Assembly: GCA_020636325.1 (NCBI GenBank)
Contig: JACJYC010000005.1
Location: 62,001-126,000, forward strand
DNA length: 64,000 nucleotides
DNA from: Lewinellaceae bacterium
GTDB taxonomy: Bacteria; Bacteroidota; Bacteroidia; Chitinophagales; Saprospiraceae
Direction of reading: 5' to 3'
The notes below the pieces were generated by a model. It did not search any database. It had not been told where the DNA came from and was given only the letters and a program-made list of their open reading frames with translations. Below, piece by piece: positions 7,129-16,200 of the stretch. Position numbers and translations under genes: made by a program. Position 1 is the stretch's first letter. Every line of letters begins with the position of its first letter.

Positions 7129-8535
7129 ATGACCAATAAAAAATATCAACTGGGCCTCGTCGGACTTGGGGTAATGGGCCGCAACCTGCTGCTGAATATG
7201 GCCGACAGCGGCTATGCGGTAGCCGGATACGACAAAGATCCCTCCAAAGTGGACGCCCTGGCCCAGGAAGCCCAAAAGCACGAGATCCTCGGCGCCCGGG
7301 AGATCGGGGAATTCACCGGCGCCTTGCAATCCCCAAAAGCCATCCTTCTCCTCGTACCCGCCGGCAAAATCGTGGACGCGGTGATCGCCGACCTCCTACC
7401 CTATCTGGATAAAGGCGACCTCATCATAGACGGCGGCAATTCGTATTTTGCGGATACTGACCGGCGTTACCAATCCCTAGCGGCCCAAGGCATCCACTTC
7501 ATGGGAATGGGTGTATCAGGCGGCGCGGAAGGAGCCCGGCTCGGCCCCAGCATGATGCCGGGCGGCAACCGCGAAGCCTTCGAAACGGTACGACCCATCC
7601 TGGAATCGGTGGCGGCGCACGTGAACGGCGACCCCTGCGTGGCGTTTGTCGGCAACGGGTCGGCCGGGCACTATGTCAAGATGGTCCACAACGGCATCGA
7701 ATACGGTATGATGGAACTCATCGCTGAAGTGTACGACCTGATGAAAAGAGGACTTGGGCTGGACAATGCCGCTATCGCCGCTGTCTTTGACCAGTGGAAC
7801 CGCGGAAAACTGGCGTCCTTTCTGGTCGAGATCACGGCCGCCATATTCACCAAATTGGACGATAAAACGGGCCGGCACCTGATCGACCTGATCCAGGACG
7901 CCTCCCGCCAGAAAGGCACCGGCAAATGGACCTCTCAGGATGCCATGAACCTGCAGGCTGCAATTCCCGTGATCGACATGGCGGTGGTCATGCGGGATCT
8001 GTCCGGGTACAAGGCGGAGCGCGAGGCGGCGGAGAAAATCCTGGGCGGCGCTGTTAAAATGCCCGTTGAGGATTCCAAAGCGTTTATTTCCACCCTGGAG
8101 AATGCGCTTTATTTCAGCTTTCTGGCGGCCTACGCACAAGGATTCAACCACCTGCGCAAGGCTTCCGCTGAATACGGCTTTGACCTCCAACCGGCGACCA
8201 TTGCCAAAATCTGGCGGGGCGGTTGCATCATCCGGGCCGCGCTGCTGGAAACGTTCATGAAAGCATTCCAACGCAACCCCGATCTTCCCAACCTGTTGGT
8301 GGACCCGGATGTAGCCAAGGCGGCGCTGTCGGTTCAACGCGATGCAAGGTCGGTCATCAAGGCAGCGCTGGATGCCGGAATCCCGGTAGCCGGATTATCG
8401 GCGGCCGTCGCCTATTTTGACGCCTACCGGAGCGAACGGCTGCCCGCTAACCTGATCCAGGCACAACGCGATTTCTTCGGCTCCCATACCTACGAACGGG
8501 TGGATATGGCGGGGACGTTTCATACGGAATGGTAG
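7129..8535 (+). CDS. gnd: 6-phosphogluconate dehydrogenase (decarboxylating)
   Basis: A 468-residue enzyme oxidising 6-phosphogluconate to ribulose-5-P plus CO2 with NADP+. It has a Rossmann GLGVMGRNLLLNMADSGY at residues 8-25, the substrate-binding MGVSGGAEGARLGPSMMPGG, the catalytic Lys region GHYVKMVHNGIEYGMM, and the C-terminal domain signature IWRGGCIIR. Full length for the dimeric long-chain form. It sits between rpiB and zwf in the oxidative pentose-phosphate run. The ATG at 7129 directly precedes the conserved N-terminus. Confidence 0.97.
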   Translation: MTNKKYQLGLVGLGVMGRNLLLNMADSGYAVAGYDKDPSKVDALAQEAQKHEILGAREIGEFTGALQSPKAILLLVPAGKIVDAVIADLLPYLDKGDLIIDGGNSYFADTDRRYQSLAAQGIHFMGMGVSGGAEGARLGPSMMPGGNREAFETVRPILESVAAHVNGDPCVAFVGNGSAGHYVKMVHNGIEYGMMELIAEVYDLMKRGLGLDNAAIAAVFDQWNRGKLASFLVEITAAIFTKLDDKTGRHLIDLIQDASRQKGTGKWTSQDAMNLQAAIPVIDMAVVMRDLSGYKAEREAAEKILGGAVKMPVEDSKAFISTLENALYFSFLAAYAQGFNHLRKASAEYGFDLQPATIAKIWRGGCIIRAALLETFMKAFQRNPDLPNLLVDPDVAKAALSVQRDARSVIKAALDAGIPVAGLSAAVAYFDAYRSERLPANLIQAQRDFFGSHTYERVDMAGTFHTEW

Positions 8536-8540
8536 ATCTG

Positions 8541-8587
8541 TTGATTTGCCGCCTTCGCCTTGGCTACGGCCGCCGGAGGTTGATTTG
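8541..8587. repeat. Dispersed 47-base repeat, copy 1
   Basis: TTGATTTGCCGCCTTCGCC then a short variable centre and GGCCGCCGGAGGTTGATTT. Nearly the same sequence recurs at 10211-10249 (same strand) and at 26441-26487 (reverse orientation). The GC-rich arms (GCCGCC / GGCGGC type) can pair. Confidence 0.85.
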
Positions 8588-8640
8588 AGAATGCGAGGGA
8601 TTGAAATTAAAATCATTTGCGATGGAAGGTTTTGCGACGC

Positions 8641-8678
8641 GACGCAAGATTTTGCGAGGCGACGCAAAATCTTGCGTC
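8641..8678. repeat. Perfect 16-base inverted repeat before zwf
   Basis: GACGCAAGATTTTGCG (8641-8656) and its exact complement (8663-8678) flank a six-base loop, ending 16 bases before the zwf ATG. There is no T-run, so it is not a standard terminator. A shorter relative (GCGACGTAAAATTTTACGTCGC) overlaps the end of the TfoX-like gene at 43057. Likely a REP-like palindrome, and it would sit in the zwf 5' leader. Confidence 0.85.
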
Positions 8679-8694
8679 GCTACAAAATAATATT

Positions 8695-10197
8695 ATGCAA
8701 AACAACCACAAACCCGCTCCCGCCATCATCATCATTTTTGGCGGCAGCGGGGATTTAACCAAGCGGAAGCTCATACCGGCATTCTACAACCTGTTTCTGG
8801 ACAAGCATATGCCGGATCAATTCGCCGTCATCGGGCTGGGGCGCACCGCATACGCAGACGACGAATTCCGGGCCTTGCTCCGGGAAGGGATCGACAGCTT
8901 CAGCCGCCGCGGCAAAGCGCAGGATGAGGAATGGCAGCAATTTGCCCCTACCCTTTCCTATTTGCAATCGGATATCAACGACGAAAAATCCTATAAGGCG
9001 CTTACCGCCAGGATACATGCACTGGAAAAAAACTGGGAGCAGAAGCCCAACCTGATCTTCTACCTGGCCATCGCGCCTGAATTGGTAGAACCCGTGGCAA
9101 CCCACCTCGGCAATGCGGGCATTTGCAAGAACATCGACCGGTCGAGGCTTGTGGTTGAAAAACCGTTCGGCCGCGACCTGGAAACGGCGCGGAAGCTGAA
9201 CGGCGTGCTGACCGGCATTTTTGACGAAAGCCAGATTTACCGGATCGACCACTACCTGGGTAAAGAGGCCGTTCAGAACATGCTGGTCTTCCGGTTTGCC
9301 AATGTGCTTTTTGAGCCGATCTGGAACCGGAAATACATCGAACACGTCCAGATCACCGCTTCCGAAACGGTGGGGGTGGAAGACCGCGGCGGGTATTTTG
9401 ACGGCGCGGGCACCCTGCGGGATATGATCCAGAACCACGTTTTGCAGTTGCTATGTTTTGTGGCCATGGAACCGCCCAACGCCTTCACATCGGAAGATAT
9501 CCGCAACCGGAAAGTGGATGTCCTTCGGGCTATCCGGCGGTTTGAAGGAAAGGAGATTTTTGAAAAGGCAGCCCGCGGTCAATACGGCGGCGGCTGGATG
9601 CAGGGCGAAAAGGTACAGGGCTACCGCGAAGAACCGAAAGTGGCGAAAAACTCGGCTACCGACACGTTTGCCGCCCTCAAATTCTACATTGATAACTGGC
9701 GCTGGCAAGGGGTTCCCTTTTACGTGCGCAGCGGGAAACGGATGACCGAGAAAATGACCGTGATCACGGTGCAGTTCCGGGAAGTCCCCCATCAGGTCTT
9801 TCCGTCGAGCGTAGCGGAAAACATCCGGCCCAACCGGATCATTATCAGCATTACACCCGATACGGGCATCCGGTTGCGCTTCCAGGCCAAGCAGGTCGGG
9901 CTTTCCATGCGCCTGGCGCCCGCTGATCTGATCTTCAACTACAGCCAGACCTACGAAGCGCAACCGCCCGAGGCTTATGAAACGCTGTTGCACGACGTCA
10001 TGAGCGGGGATGCTACCTTGTTCATGCGATCGGACGAGGTGGAGGCGGCCTGGTCGGTGGTCAAGCCGGTAATGGATCTGTGGGAAGAAAACCCGCCGAC
10101 AGATTTTCCCAATTACCAGTCTGGGAGCTGGGGGCCTGAAGCTGCCGAACGCCTGATCGCGGCGGACGGGTACCATTGGGTGATGATGCCGGTGTAG
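8695..10197 (+). CDS. zwf: Glucose-6-phosphate 1-dehydrogenase
   Basis: A 500-residue enzyme making 6-phosphogluconolactone from glucose-6-P with NADP+. It has the nucleotide-binding IIFGGSGDLTKRKL near residue 14, VVEKPFGRDLETA, the active-site signature RIDHYLGKEAVQNM, and later YVRSGKRM. An upstream in-frame start at 8617 would add 26 residues encoded by the REP-like hairpin. I reject it because the family begins close to the GGSGDL loop and ATG 8695 fits. Flanked by gnd and pgl, giving the complete oxidative branch. Confidence 0.96.
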   Translation: MQNNHKPAPAIIIIFGGSGDLTKRKLIPAFYNLFLDKHMPDQFAVIGLGRTAYADDEFRALLREGIDSFSRRGKAQDEEWQQFAPTLSYLQSDINDEKSYKALTARIHALEKNWEQKPNLIFYLAIAPELVEPVATHLGNAGICKNIDRSRLVVEKPFGRDLETARKLNGVLTGIFDESQIYRIDHYLGKEAVQNMLVFRFANVLFEPIWNRKYIEHVQITASETVGVEDRGGYFDGAGTLRDMIQNHVLQLLCFVAMEPPNAFTSEDIRNRKVDVLRAIRRFEGKEIFEKAARGQYGGGWMQGEKVQGYREEPKVAKNSATDTFAALKFYIDNWRWQGVPFYVRSGKRMTEKMTVITVQFREVPHQVFPSSVAENIRPNRIIISITPDTGIRLRFQAKQVGLSMRLAPADLIFNYSQTYEAQPPEAYETLLHDVMSGDATLFMRSDEVEAAWSVVKPVMDLWEENPPTDFPNYQSGSWGPEAAERLIAADGYHWVMMPV

Positions 10198-10210
10198 GGC
10201 GGAGGATTTG

Positions 10211-10249
10211 TTGATTTGCCGCCTTGGATCTACGGCCGCCGGAGGTTAA
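10211..10249. repeat. Dispersed repeat, copy 2
   Basis: A shortened copy of the repeat at 8541: TTGATTTGCCGCCTT, a seven-base-shorter centre, then ACGGCCGCCGGAGGTTAATT. It lies between zwf and pgl. Confidence 0.8.
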
Positions 10250-10290
10250 TTCGATACATTCGGATCAATCGAAAAATCGATTCAAATACA

Positions 10291-11019
10291 ATGGCTAATT
10301 TTTTCCATATTTCGGATACGGCGGACGCCATGAGCCGGGCGGCGGCCGACTTTTTTGTCGAACGGGCAAAAACGGCGATCTCCCGAAACGGGCGGTTCAC
10401 CGTCAGCCTTTCGGGGGGATCAACGCCGGAAGCGCTGTTCCGGCTGCTGGCCGCTTCACCGTGGCAAGATGGGATTGATTGGCAAAAAGTCCACATTTTC
10501 TGGGGCGACGAACGCTGCGTGCCGGATGATTCCCCGGAAAACAACGCCCGTATGGCCCGCCAGGCCTTGCTCGACCATGTACCTGTGCCGGAAAACCAGA
10601 TCTGCCGCATGAACGGGTCGCTGCCGCCTGAGGCCGGGGCTGCTTTGTACGACATCCGCCTGCGGGAATTCTTCGATTGGAAAATGCCGGTTTTCGACCT
10701 CATTCTGCTGGGTATGGGCGACGACGGGCATACCGCCTCCTTGTTCCCGCATACCCCGGTGCTGAAAGAAAAACACCGCTGGGCCAAGGAGGTGTACGTC
10801 GATAAACTGGACAGTTGGCGGATCACCCTGACCGCGCCGGTCATACAATCGGCTGCCTGTATTGCCTTTCTGGTGGCGGGTGAAAAGAAGGTTGCGGCCC
10901 TGAAGGAAGTGCTGCACGGCGATTACCGCCCGGAAGAATTTCCAAGCCAGTTGGTAGCGCGAAACCGGGCGGAAGTGCACTGGTTTCTGGACGCAGCCGC
11001 AGGAAAAGCGGTCGATTGA
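10291..11019 (+). CDS. pgl: 6-phosphogluconolactonase
   Basis: A 242-residue enzyme that hydrolyses 6-phosphogluconolactone, the step between Zwf and Gnd. It has the NagB/Pgl fold marks: SLSGGSTPEALFRLLA near residue 40, IFWGDERCVPDDSPENNARMAR, and LLGMGDDGHTASLFPHTP with the catalytic His. An upstream start (10216) would be encoded within the dispersed repeat and is rejected in favour of ATG 10291, which yields the family-like MANFFHISDTADAM. The gene ends 6 bases before the convergent DUF1579-like gene. Confidence 0.95.
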   Translation: MANFFHISDTADAMSRAAADFFVERAKTAISRNGRFTVSLSGGSTPEALFRLLAASPWQDGIDWQKVHIFWGDERCVPDDSPENNARMARQALLDHVPVPENQICRMNGSLPPEAGAALYDIRLREFFDWKMPVFDLILLGMGDDGHTASLFPHTPVLKEKHRWAKEVYVDKLDSWRITLTAPVIQSAACIAFLVAGEKKVAALKEVLHGDYRPEEFPSQLVARNRAEVHWFLDAAAGKAVD

Positions 11020-11025
11020 GCCTGT

Positions 11026-11562
11026 TTACGGCCGTTTTTCCAGGTTCATTTCAAAGAAAGGCATCCAGCTTTTGCCGTCGCGGCTCATGGCCCCCTTTTC
11101 GGTCCATTTTTTATCCGTGAGCTCGATGGTGTACCGAACTTCTCCCGCCATCGGATGGGTAAATCCCCATTGGATCCGTCCGTCTTCCAGGAATTTGAAA
11201 TCCGCATCCACGTAGTTGCCGTCGGCCCGAAAGGCCCGCATGAGGTATTTACCGGCCTGTTGATCGTAGGAAATGACCGCAAACGCCTGGTGAATGATCT
11301 GGGTAGAATCGGTCGCATCTTTGCCGAGCCCGTCCACCACCACGATCGATCCGTTGACTTTCAGTTGCACGTCCTCCGTCTGGTTGAATTCATGCCGCTG
11401 CGGGCCCATTTGTATCCAGCCGGTTCCGCGCCAGAAGCCTGCCATGCCATGCAGTTTTTTCATAGCTGCCTGCGCCTCAGGCGAGGGTTGGAGGCCGGCC
11501 TGTGCGATGACGGAGGTGAGGGTGAAGAGGAAGATGAGGGTGGAAATGATGGTCTTTTGCAT
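11026..11562 (-). CDS. DUF1579-like exported protein
   Basis: A 178-residue protein with a signal peptide (MQKTIISTLIFLFTLTSVIAQ). The mature domain resembles the lipocalin-like DUF1579 family: LHGMAGFWRGTGWIQ near the start, repeated beta strands, SYDQQAGKYLMRAFRADGNY, and the closing ELTDKKWTEKGAMSRDG. Members are thought to be small beta-barrels of unknown ligand. Its leader on the minus strand is extremely A/C-rich, made of the T/G repeats at 11592-11639. Family assignment is moderate, function unknown. Confidence 0.65.
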   Translation of the reverse strand: MQKTIISTLIFLFTLTSVIAQAGLQPSPEAQAAMKKLHGMAGFWRGTGWIQMGPQRHEFNQTEDVQLKVNGSIVVVDGLGKDATDSTQIIHQAFAVISYDQQAGKYLMRAFRADGNYVDADFKFLEDGRIQWGFTHPMAGEVRYTIELTDKKWTEKGAMSRDGKSWMPFFEMNLEKRP

Positions 11563-11591
11563 GGTATATTTTTGTTTATTTTTGTTTATTT

Positions 11592-11639
11592 GTTTGTTTG
11601 TTGTAGTTTATTTTTGTTTGTTTGTTGTAGTTTATTTTT
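11592..11639. repeat. 24-base direct repeat, two copies
   Basis: Two perfect adjacent copies of GTTTGTTTGTTGTAG + TTTATTTTT, with related T/G-rich sequence on both sides (11567-11650), directly upstream of the DUF1579-like start. Transcribed from the minus strand it gives an unstructured A/C-rich leader. Confidence 0.9.
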
Positions 11640-11660
11640 GTTTGCTGTGGTTCGGCCCCC

Positions 11661-11800
11661 AACGATCATAAACCATCATGAACAACCATGAACAACCATA
11701 AACCATCATGAACCATCATGAACCATCATGAACAACCATGAACAACCATGAACCATCATGAACAACTATAAACCATCATAAACAACCATAAACCATCATA
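11661..11800. repeat. 10-base tandem repeat, 14 copies in strict register
   Basis: Fourteen consecutive decamers of the form AAC(CAT/AAC)(C)ATG, mostly AACCATCATG or AACAACCATG, without a single insertion or deletion. The two main variants alternate irregularly. The array fills the space between the stop of the winged-helix regulator and the promoter side of the DUF1579-like gene. Confidence 0.95.
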
Positions 11801-11805
11801 ACAAC

Positions 11806-12096
11806 CTATTCACCCGGGTTGAAATACGTCTTCAGGTCCTTATAAAAGTTTTCAAAGGCCTCGACGCCCTTGGGAGTGAGTTTGCAGATGGTATGCGGGT
11901 AATTGTCCCGGAAGGTTTTTTCGACTTCGAGGTAACCTGCTTCCTGCAACTTTCCGATCTGTACGCTGAGATTCCCGGAAGTAGCACCGGCGTGTTCTTT
12001 CAGTTCATTAAACCCCGCCTCTCTGGTCACCATCAGGAAAGACATGATCGCCAGGCGGAGCTGAGAAAGCAGCAACGGGTCAAGTTCCTTAGGCAT
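11806..12096 (-). CDS. Winged-helix transcriptional regulator
   Basis: A 96-residue DNA-binding protein of the short winged-helix type (HTH_34, MarR/ArsR-like). The order is LRLAIMSFLMV, EAGFNELKEHAGATSGNLSVQIGKLQEAGYLEV (helix-turn-helix with recognition helix SGNLSVQIGKL), and wing YPHTICKLTPKGVEAFENFYKDL. The start overlaps the end of the upstream membrane-protein gene by 8 bases, so the two are coupled, an arrangement I recognise as common in Bacteroidota. The pair probably autoregulates through the palindrome at 12720-12735. Confidence 0.88.
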   Translation of the reverse strand: MPKELDPLLLSQLRLAIMSFLMVTREAGFNELKEHAGATSGNLSVQIGKLQEAGYLEVEKTFRDNYPHTICKLTPKGVEAFENFYKDLKTYFNPGE

Positions 12097-12685
12097 GGGC
12101 CTTCCTGACTTGGGCGTTCATCAGATATCCAGGAACAAGGTATCCCAAAACAATCGCGCCCGCCTGTACCAACACGTGGATTTCCCAGGGGAGATAAATG
12201 CAAGCTGCCGCGCCGATCCACAAGACAATGCCGCCGGCGATCAGGGCGTTGAAGCGTAACAGGATGCCGGACAAATAGGTCGAAAAGCCGGCCAGGATCA
12301 GGATCAGCGGAATGGGCGAGACGTTCATCCGGACGGCCAGCACCAGGCTGAGGCCGAGTGCAACAGCAAAGCCCAGCCAGACCAGGCCGTACCACTTGCT
12401 CACGATGTTGTTGTCGCGATAACGCCTGCCTTTGAACCGTTCATAGATCAGGGAAGCAGGCACGCCGATCACAGGCATGACCATCCAAACCAGATTGGCC
12501 TTACCGTAGGCAAAACCCAGGGTCACCAGCCAATAGTTTGTCAAACTGGCGATCACCACCAGCCATCCCCACAGTAAAAACTGAAAGCCGTTTTCCCGGA
12601 CCCGGTTTTTGGCCAGATCGATCGTCTCGCGGATCAGCCGGAGGCTCTCTTCAGGGTTCAACTTTCTTTCTTCCTGGTCAGCCAT
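12089..12685 (-). CDS. Multispanning membrane protein, partner of the winged-helix regulator
   Basis: A 198-residue protein with about five or six hydrophobic segments after a charged N-terminal helix (NPEESLRLIRETIDLAKNRV): FLLWGWLVVIASLTNYWLV, LVWMVMPVIGVPASLIY, GLVWLGFAVALGLSLVLAV, LILILAGFSTYLSGILL, and a C-terminal pair. No enzyme motif. Function unknown. Coupling to the regulator gene suggests it senses or modulates the same signal. First gene of its two-gene operon. Confidence 0.75.
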   Translation of the reverse strand: MADQEERKLNPEESLRLIRETIDLAKNRVRENGFQFLLWGWLVVIASLTNYWLVTLGFAYGKANLVWMVMPVIGVPASLIYERFKGRRYRDNNIVSKWYGLVWLGFAVALGLSLVLAVRMNVSPIPLILILAGFSTYLSGILLRFNALIAGGIVLWIGAAACIYLPWEIHVLVQAGAIVLGYLVPGYLMNAQVRKAHA

Positions 12686-12715
12686 ATCACTCGGTTTATT
12701 TTTTAATAATTTTTA

Positions 12716-12747
12716 CAAATATAAACTAGTTTATAAAATAAACCAAA
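12716..12747 (-). promoter_or_regulatory. Predicted Bacteroidota promoter with overlapping 16-base palindrome
   Basis: On the minus strand TTTG (12744-12747), a 20-base spacer and TATATTTG (12716-12723) match the Bacteroidota -33/-7 pattern closely. The perfect palindrome TATAAACTAGTTTATA (12720-12735) covers the upstream half of the -7 box and part of the spacer, an ideal place for a repressor. It is about 30 bases from the start of the membrane protein, whose operon encodes a winged-helix regulator. Confidence 0.7.
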
Positions 12748-12825
12748 TTTTTACAAAAAATCCCGATAACCCGTCTCGGGTGATCAGCCTTTCCGCCCTA
12801 TTGCCTGATTGAGCGGCCGGCGGGG

Positions 12826-13260
12826 CTACATATGTTCGAGGTGGAGAACTTTGTCGCCTTGTTTGAGGATCATTTCCTGACCTTTGCGGCTGACGAATTC
12901 ATAGTCGCCGGAAATTACCCGGCCCAACCCCTTGGCCGTAGCTTCTTCGTCGCTTTTTTTCCGAATGATCAGTTTGCCGTTTTCCAGTTTCCAGAAGCCG
13001 TTTTCCCCTTTGGTGTTCTGAAACCAGGTGAACAACAATTGCCCGTCCGGCCGAATGTCCACGATAAACGGGTTGTTTTCCCGAAATTTCCGGGCCAGTT
13101 CCTGGGCAGCCGCATCCATTTGCCTGGTTTGGTCCGTTTCGAGCCAGTAGCGATGCTGGCCGATCACATCTTCCTGTTTCAAACCGTTGGCATCGGAGCT
13201 GCACCCCCAAAGGACGGCCAACAGCAGAATGGCGAGGAATCGAGAATAGGTACGGTTCAT
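12826..13260 (-). CDS. Small lipoprotein of unknown function
   Basis: A 144-residue protein with a lipoprotein signal (LLAVLWGCSSD, lipidated Cys at residue 20). The mature part looks lipocalin-like: WYW-type strands such as QHRYWLETDQ, IVDIRPDGQLLFTWFQ, GENGFWKLENGKLIIRK, and a terminal GDYEFVSRKGQEMIL. Its ATG overlaps the lacZ-type stop by four bases (ATGA), so it is co-translated with the beta-galactosidase. No catalytic motif and no firm family. Confidence 0.65.
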   Translation of the reverse strand: MNRTYSRFLAILLLAVLWGCSSDANGLKQEDVIGQHRYWLETDQTRQMDAAAQELARKFRENNPFIVDIRPDGQLLFTWFQNTKGENGFWKLENGKLIIRKKSDEEATAKGLGRVISGDYEFVSRKGQEMILKQGDKVLHLEHM

Positions 13261-16200
13261 TTTCTGTTTTTTTCAACGGGAATCAATCGAAAGGCGTAAA
13301 GATACGGCATTACGGGTAATGTATATTCGTCATGAACCGGCCTTCCCCAGGAATTATCGCCGCCGACGCCCATTTGCCGGTAATCGATATTCCAGGTGAT
13401 GAAATCCCTTGGGAACAGGTCCGCCCCGTGTTTGGAGGTTACCGGTACCAGCCCTGAAGCGGATTCGGCTCCTTTTTCGCCGGCTACGAAATCGAGGTCG
13501 GCCATATCCAGTTGCCATGCGCTCACGGAAAGGGGTTCGGAAACGGCTTCCATGCGCCAGCCCATGCCCCCGGCGTCGGTAAGCGACATCCACCGGACAT
13601 CGGTTTTATTGCCGGTTTCCTGCGGGCGGGAATACCTGTGCAACTGGTCCCAGACCGTGCCTTTCCAAATGGCCACTTCTCCGGAGTTTTTCCGGTCCTG
13701 GTAGGTTTCGTGAGGGCCGCGCCCATACCAGGTCATAAACCGGAAGTCCTCCGGGAGGCGGAGTTGCATCCCCATCCTCGGTATTTTGGGCAGATCGGGG
13801 GTATTACCGGGATAAAACCTGAAGACCACATTCAGTATGCCATCAGATGCGATGCGGTAGTCGATATCCACGTGGCCCCCTGTTTCGACCAGGTCGTACC
13901 GTACCTCGAATCCGATATGATCACCGGCCTGCGACGGGGGGCGCTTCAGGGTTGACGAGGCTGAAACTCCGGCATTCTTCCACATCCTGGCCCACTCCTG
14001 CATGCCGTTCCCCAGGTCGTTATCCGTTGGCGGCCGCCAGAAATTGGGCTTTGGAGGTTTGTCCAGCATTTGCCGCCCTTTGAACAGGTAGCCGAGTATT
14101 TCGCCTGTTCTATCATCGAGTTCAAGGGAAAAATCCGCCCCTGTGATCCGGTAAATATGGCCTTCCGATACCAGTTGCGGCAGCATTGCAGGAGGCATCG
14201 GCGGTTCGGGCGCCGGGTTTGGAGACAGGAGTTCAAACTGCTCCCAGGCCACTTCATGACCGGTTGGAACAAGCGGCGATTCCCGGTTGGTGATCGCCTG
14301 GATTTTCAGAAAATAGGATCGGCCGGGTTTGAGTTCGAATTGCGGGTCGATGGTGAACCGAGCTTTTTGGCGGGGTTCGACGTCCAACGAGCCGAGATCT
14401 CCATTGCTGACCTCGACGCCGTCCTCTCTAAGCGACCACCGGATCGTCAGGTCGCCGAGATTTTTGAAGAAATTCCGGTTATAGAGCTCGTAAATCCCCG
14501 GTTCGACGGCAGAAATCCGAACGGGCGCGTAGACCTTTTTTACTTCGTAAATATGGGGGTGGGGCTCGCGAAAGGGGTTTACCAGGCCGTTGTTCAGGAA
14601 ATTGCCGTCGGTCGGCAGGTCCGGGTGATAATCGTGGCCGTAAGCGAAATATTTCACCCCCTTGTCGTTGGTGTATTCAAGCGACTGGTCCACCCAGTCC
14701 CAGATAAAACCGCCCTGGAGCGCGGGCCAGGCTTCGATGGCGTCCCAGTAGTCCTGAAGGTTGCCGACACTGTTGCCCATGGCATGGCAATATTCGATCA
14801 TGATAGCGGGGCGTGCGGGATTGGTTTTCGCGTAATCCACCAGTTTTGAGATCGGCGGGTACATCGGGCAGAAGATGTCGGTATAGGGCTCCAGTTCGGC
14901 AGGTTCGTATTGCACAGGGCGCGTACCGTCGTGTTCCTTGAGCCATTGATAGGTAGTTTCAAAGATCTTGCCGTGCCCGGCTTCGTTACCCAACGACCAG
15001 ATAATGATGGAGGGGTGATTCTTGTCGCGATGAAACATGCGTTGGGTCCGGTCGAGGTGCGCCGGAAGCCAGCTCAGCTCATTTCCGATCTGGGTTTCTT
15101 CCGAATTGGCCAGAGGGTGGCTTTCGATATTGGCCTCATCGATCACGTAGAGGCCGTATTGATCGCACAGGTCGTACCATTCGGGATGATTGGGGTAGTG
15201 CGAACTGCGGACGGCATTGATATTGTATTGTTTCATCAGGCGGATATCCTGCAGCATGATCGCGCGGTCGATCACATGGCCGGTCAGGGGATGCGATTCG
15301 TGCCGGTTAACGCCGCGGATCTCAATCGGCATGCCGTTGACCAGCAGGTTGCCGTTTTTGATCTCTACCGTTCTGAAGCCGATCCTGTCACCGGTCACTT
15401 CGAGCAATTTCCCGGATCCGTCGTCGAAGAGGCTGATCTCCAGGTAATACAGGTCGGGGGTTTCAGCCGTCCACTTTCGGGGGTTGTCAAGCTCGCCGGA
15501 AAACCCGACGGTTGCGGCGTTCCCCGGGTCGATCCTGCGGGTTGCGGCGGCGGCATACGCTTCCCGGTAGCCTGCGGCAATATCGTACAAGCGGACTTCA
15601 GCCCGAACCCCGGCCGCACTTTCCAGTGAATTGACGATATCCAGCGTCAATTGCAGCTTGCCGTTGCGGTAGGCGCCGTCAAGGCCCGCTTTGGCAAAAA
15701 AATCGCGGATCCGGACCTTCGGCGCCGAATACAGGCAGACCTCCCGCTCGATTCCCGACAGCCGGAGCATATCCTGGCTTTCCAGGTAGCTGGCGTCGCT
15801 CCAACGGTAGATGCGGATCGCAAGGGTATTCTTCCCCGGGCGGATATAGGGTGTGATATTGAATTCGGCGGGTGTTTTGGAGCCCTGTGAAAAACCCACC
15901 GACCGACCGTTGACCCATACATAAAGCGCCGATTTCACCGCCCCGAAGTACAGGAAAACCTCGCGCCCGGCCCAGGTATCGGGGATGTCGAACGGCCTGC
16001 GGTAGGAACCGACCGGGTTATAATCCGCCGGCACGTCCGGCCAGTGGGTATCAAACGGGTACTTTTCATCCAGGTAGATCGGATAATCATAGCCGTACAC
16101 CTCCCAGTTGGCGGGTACGGGGAAGAGGGTCCAGTTGGAATCGTCATATTCTTCCGAATAAAAATCTGCAGGGGCATCGGCCGGTTTGCGCACCCAGTTG

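Noticed and set aside
8617..8694. Extended N-terminus of zwf
   Set aside because: The extra 26 residues would be encoded by the palindromic repeat and have no counterpart in the family. ATG 8695 fits.
11661..11800. Possible CRISPR array
   Set aside because: Units are only 10 bases, contiguous, with no spacers and no cas genes nearby. This is a simple tandem repeat. The same applies to the arrays at 6335 and 20948.
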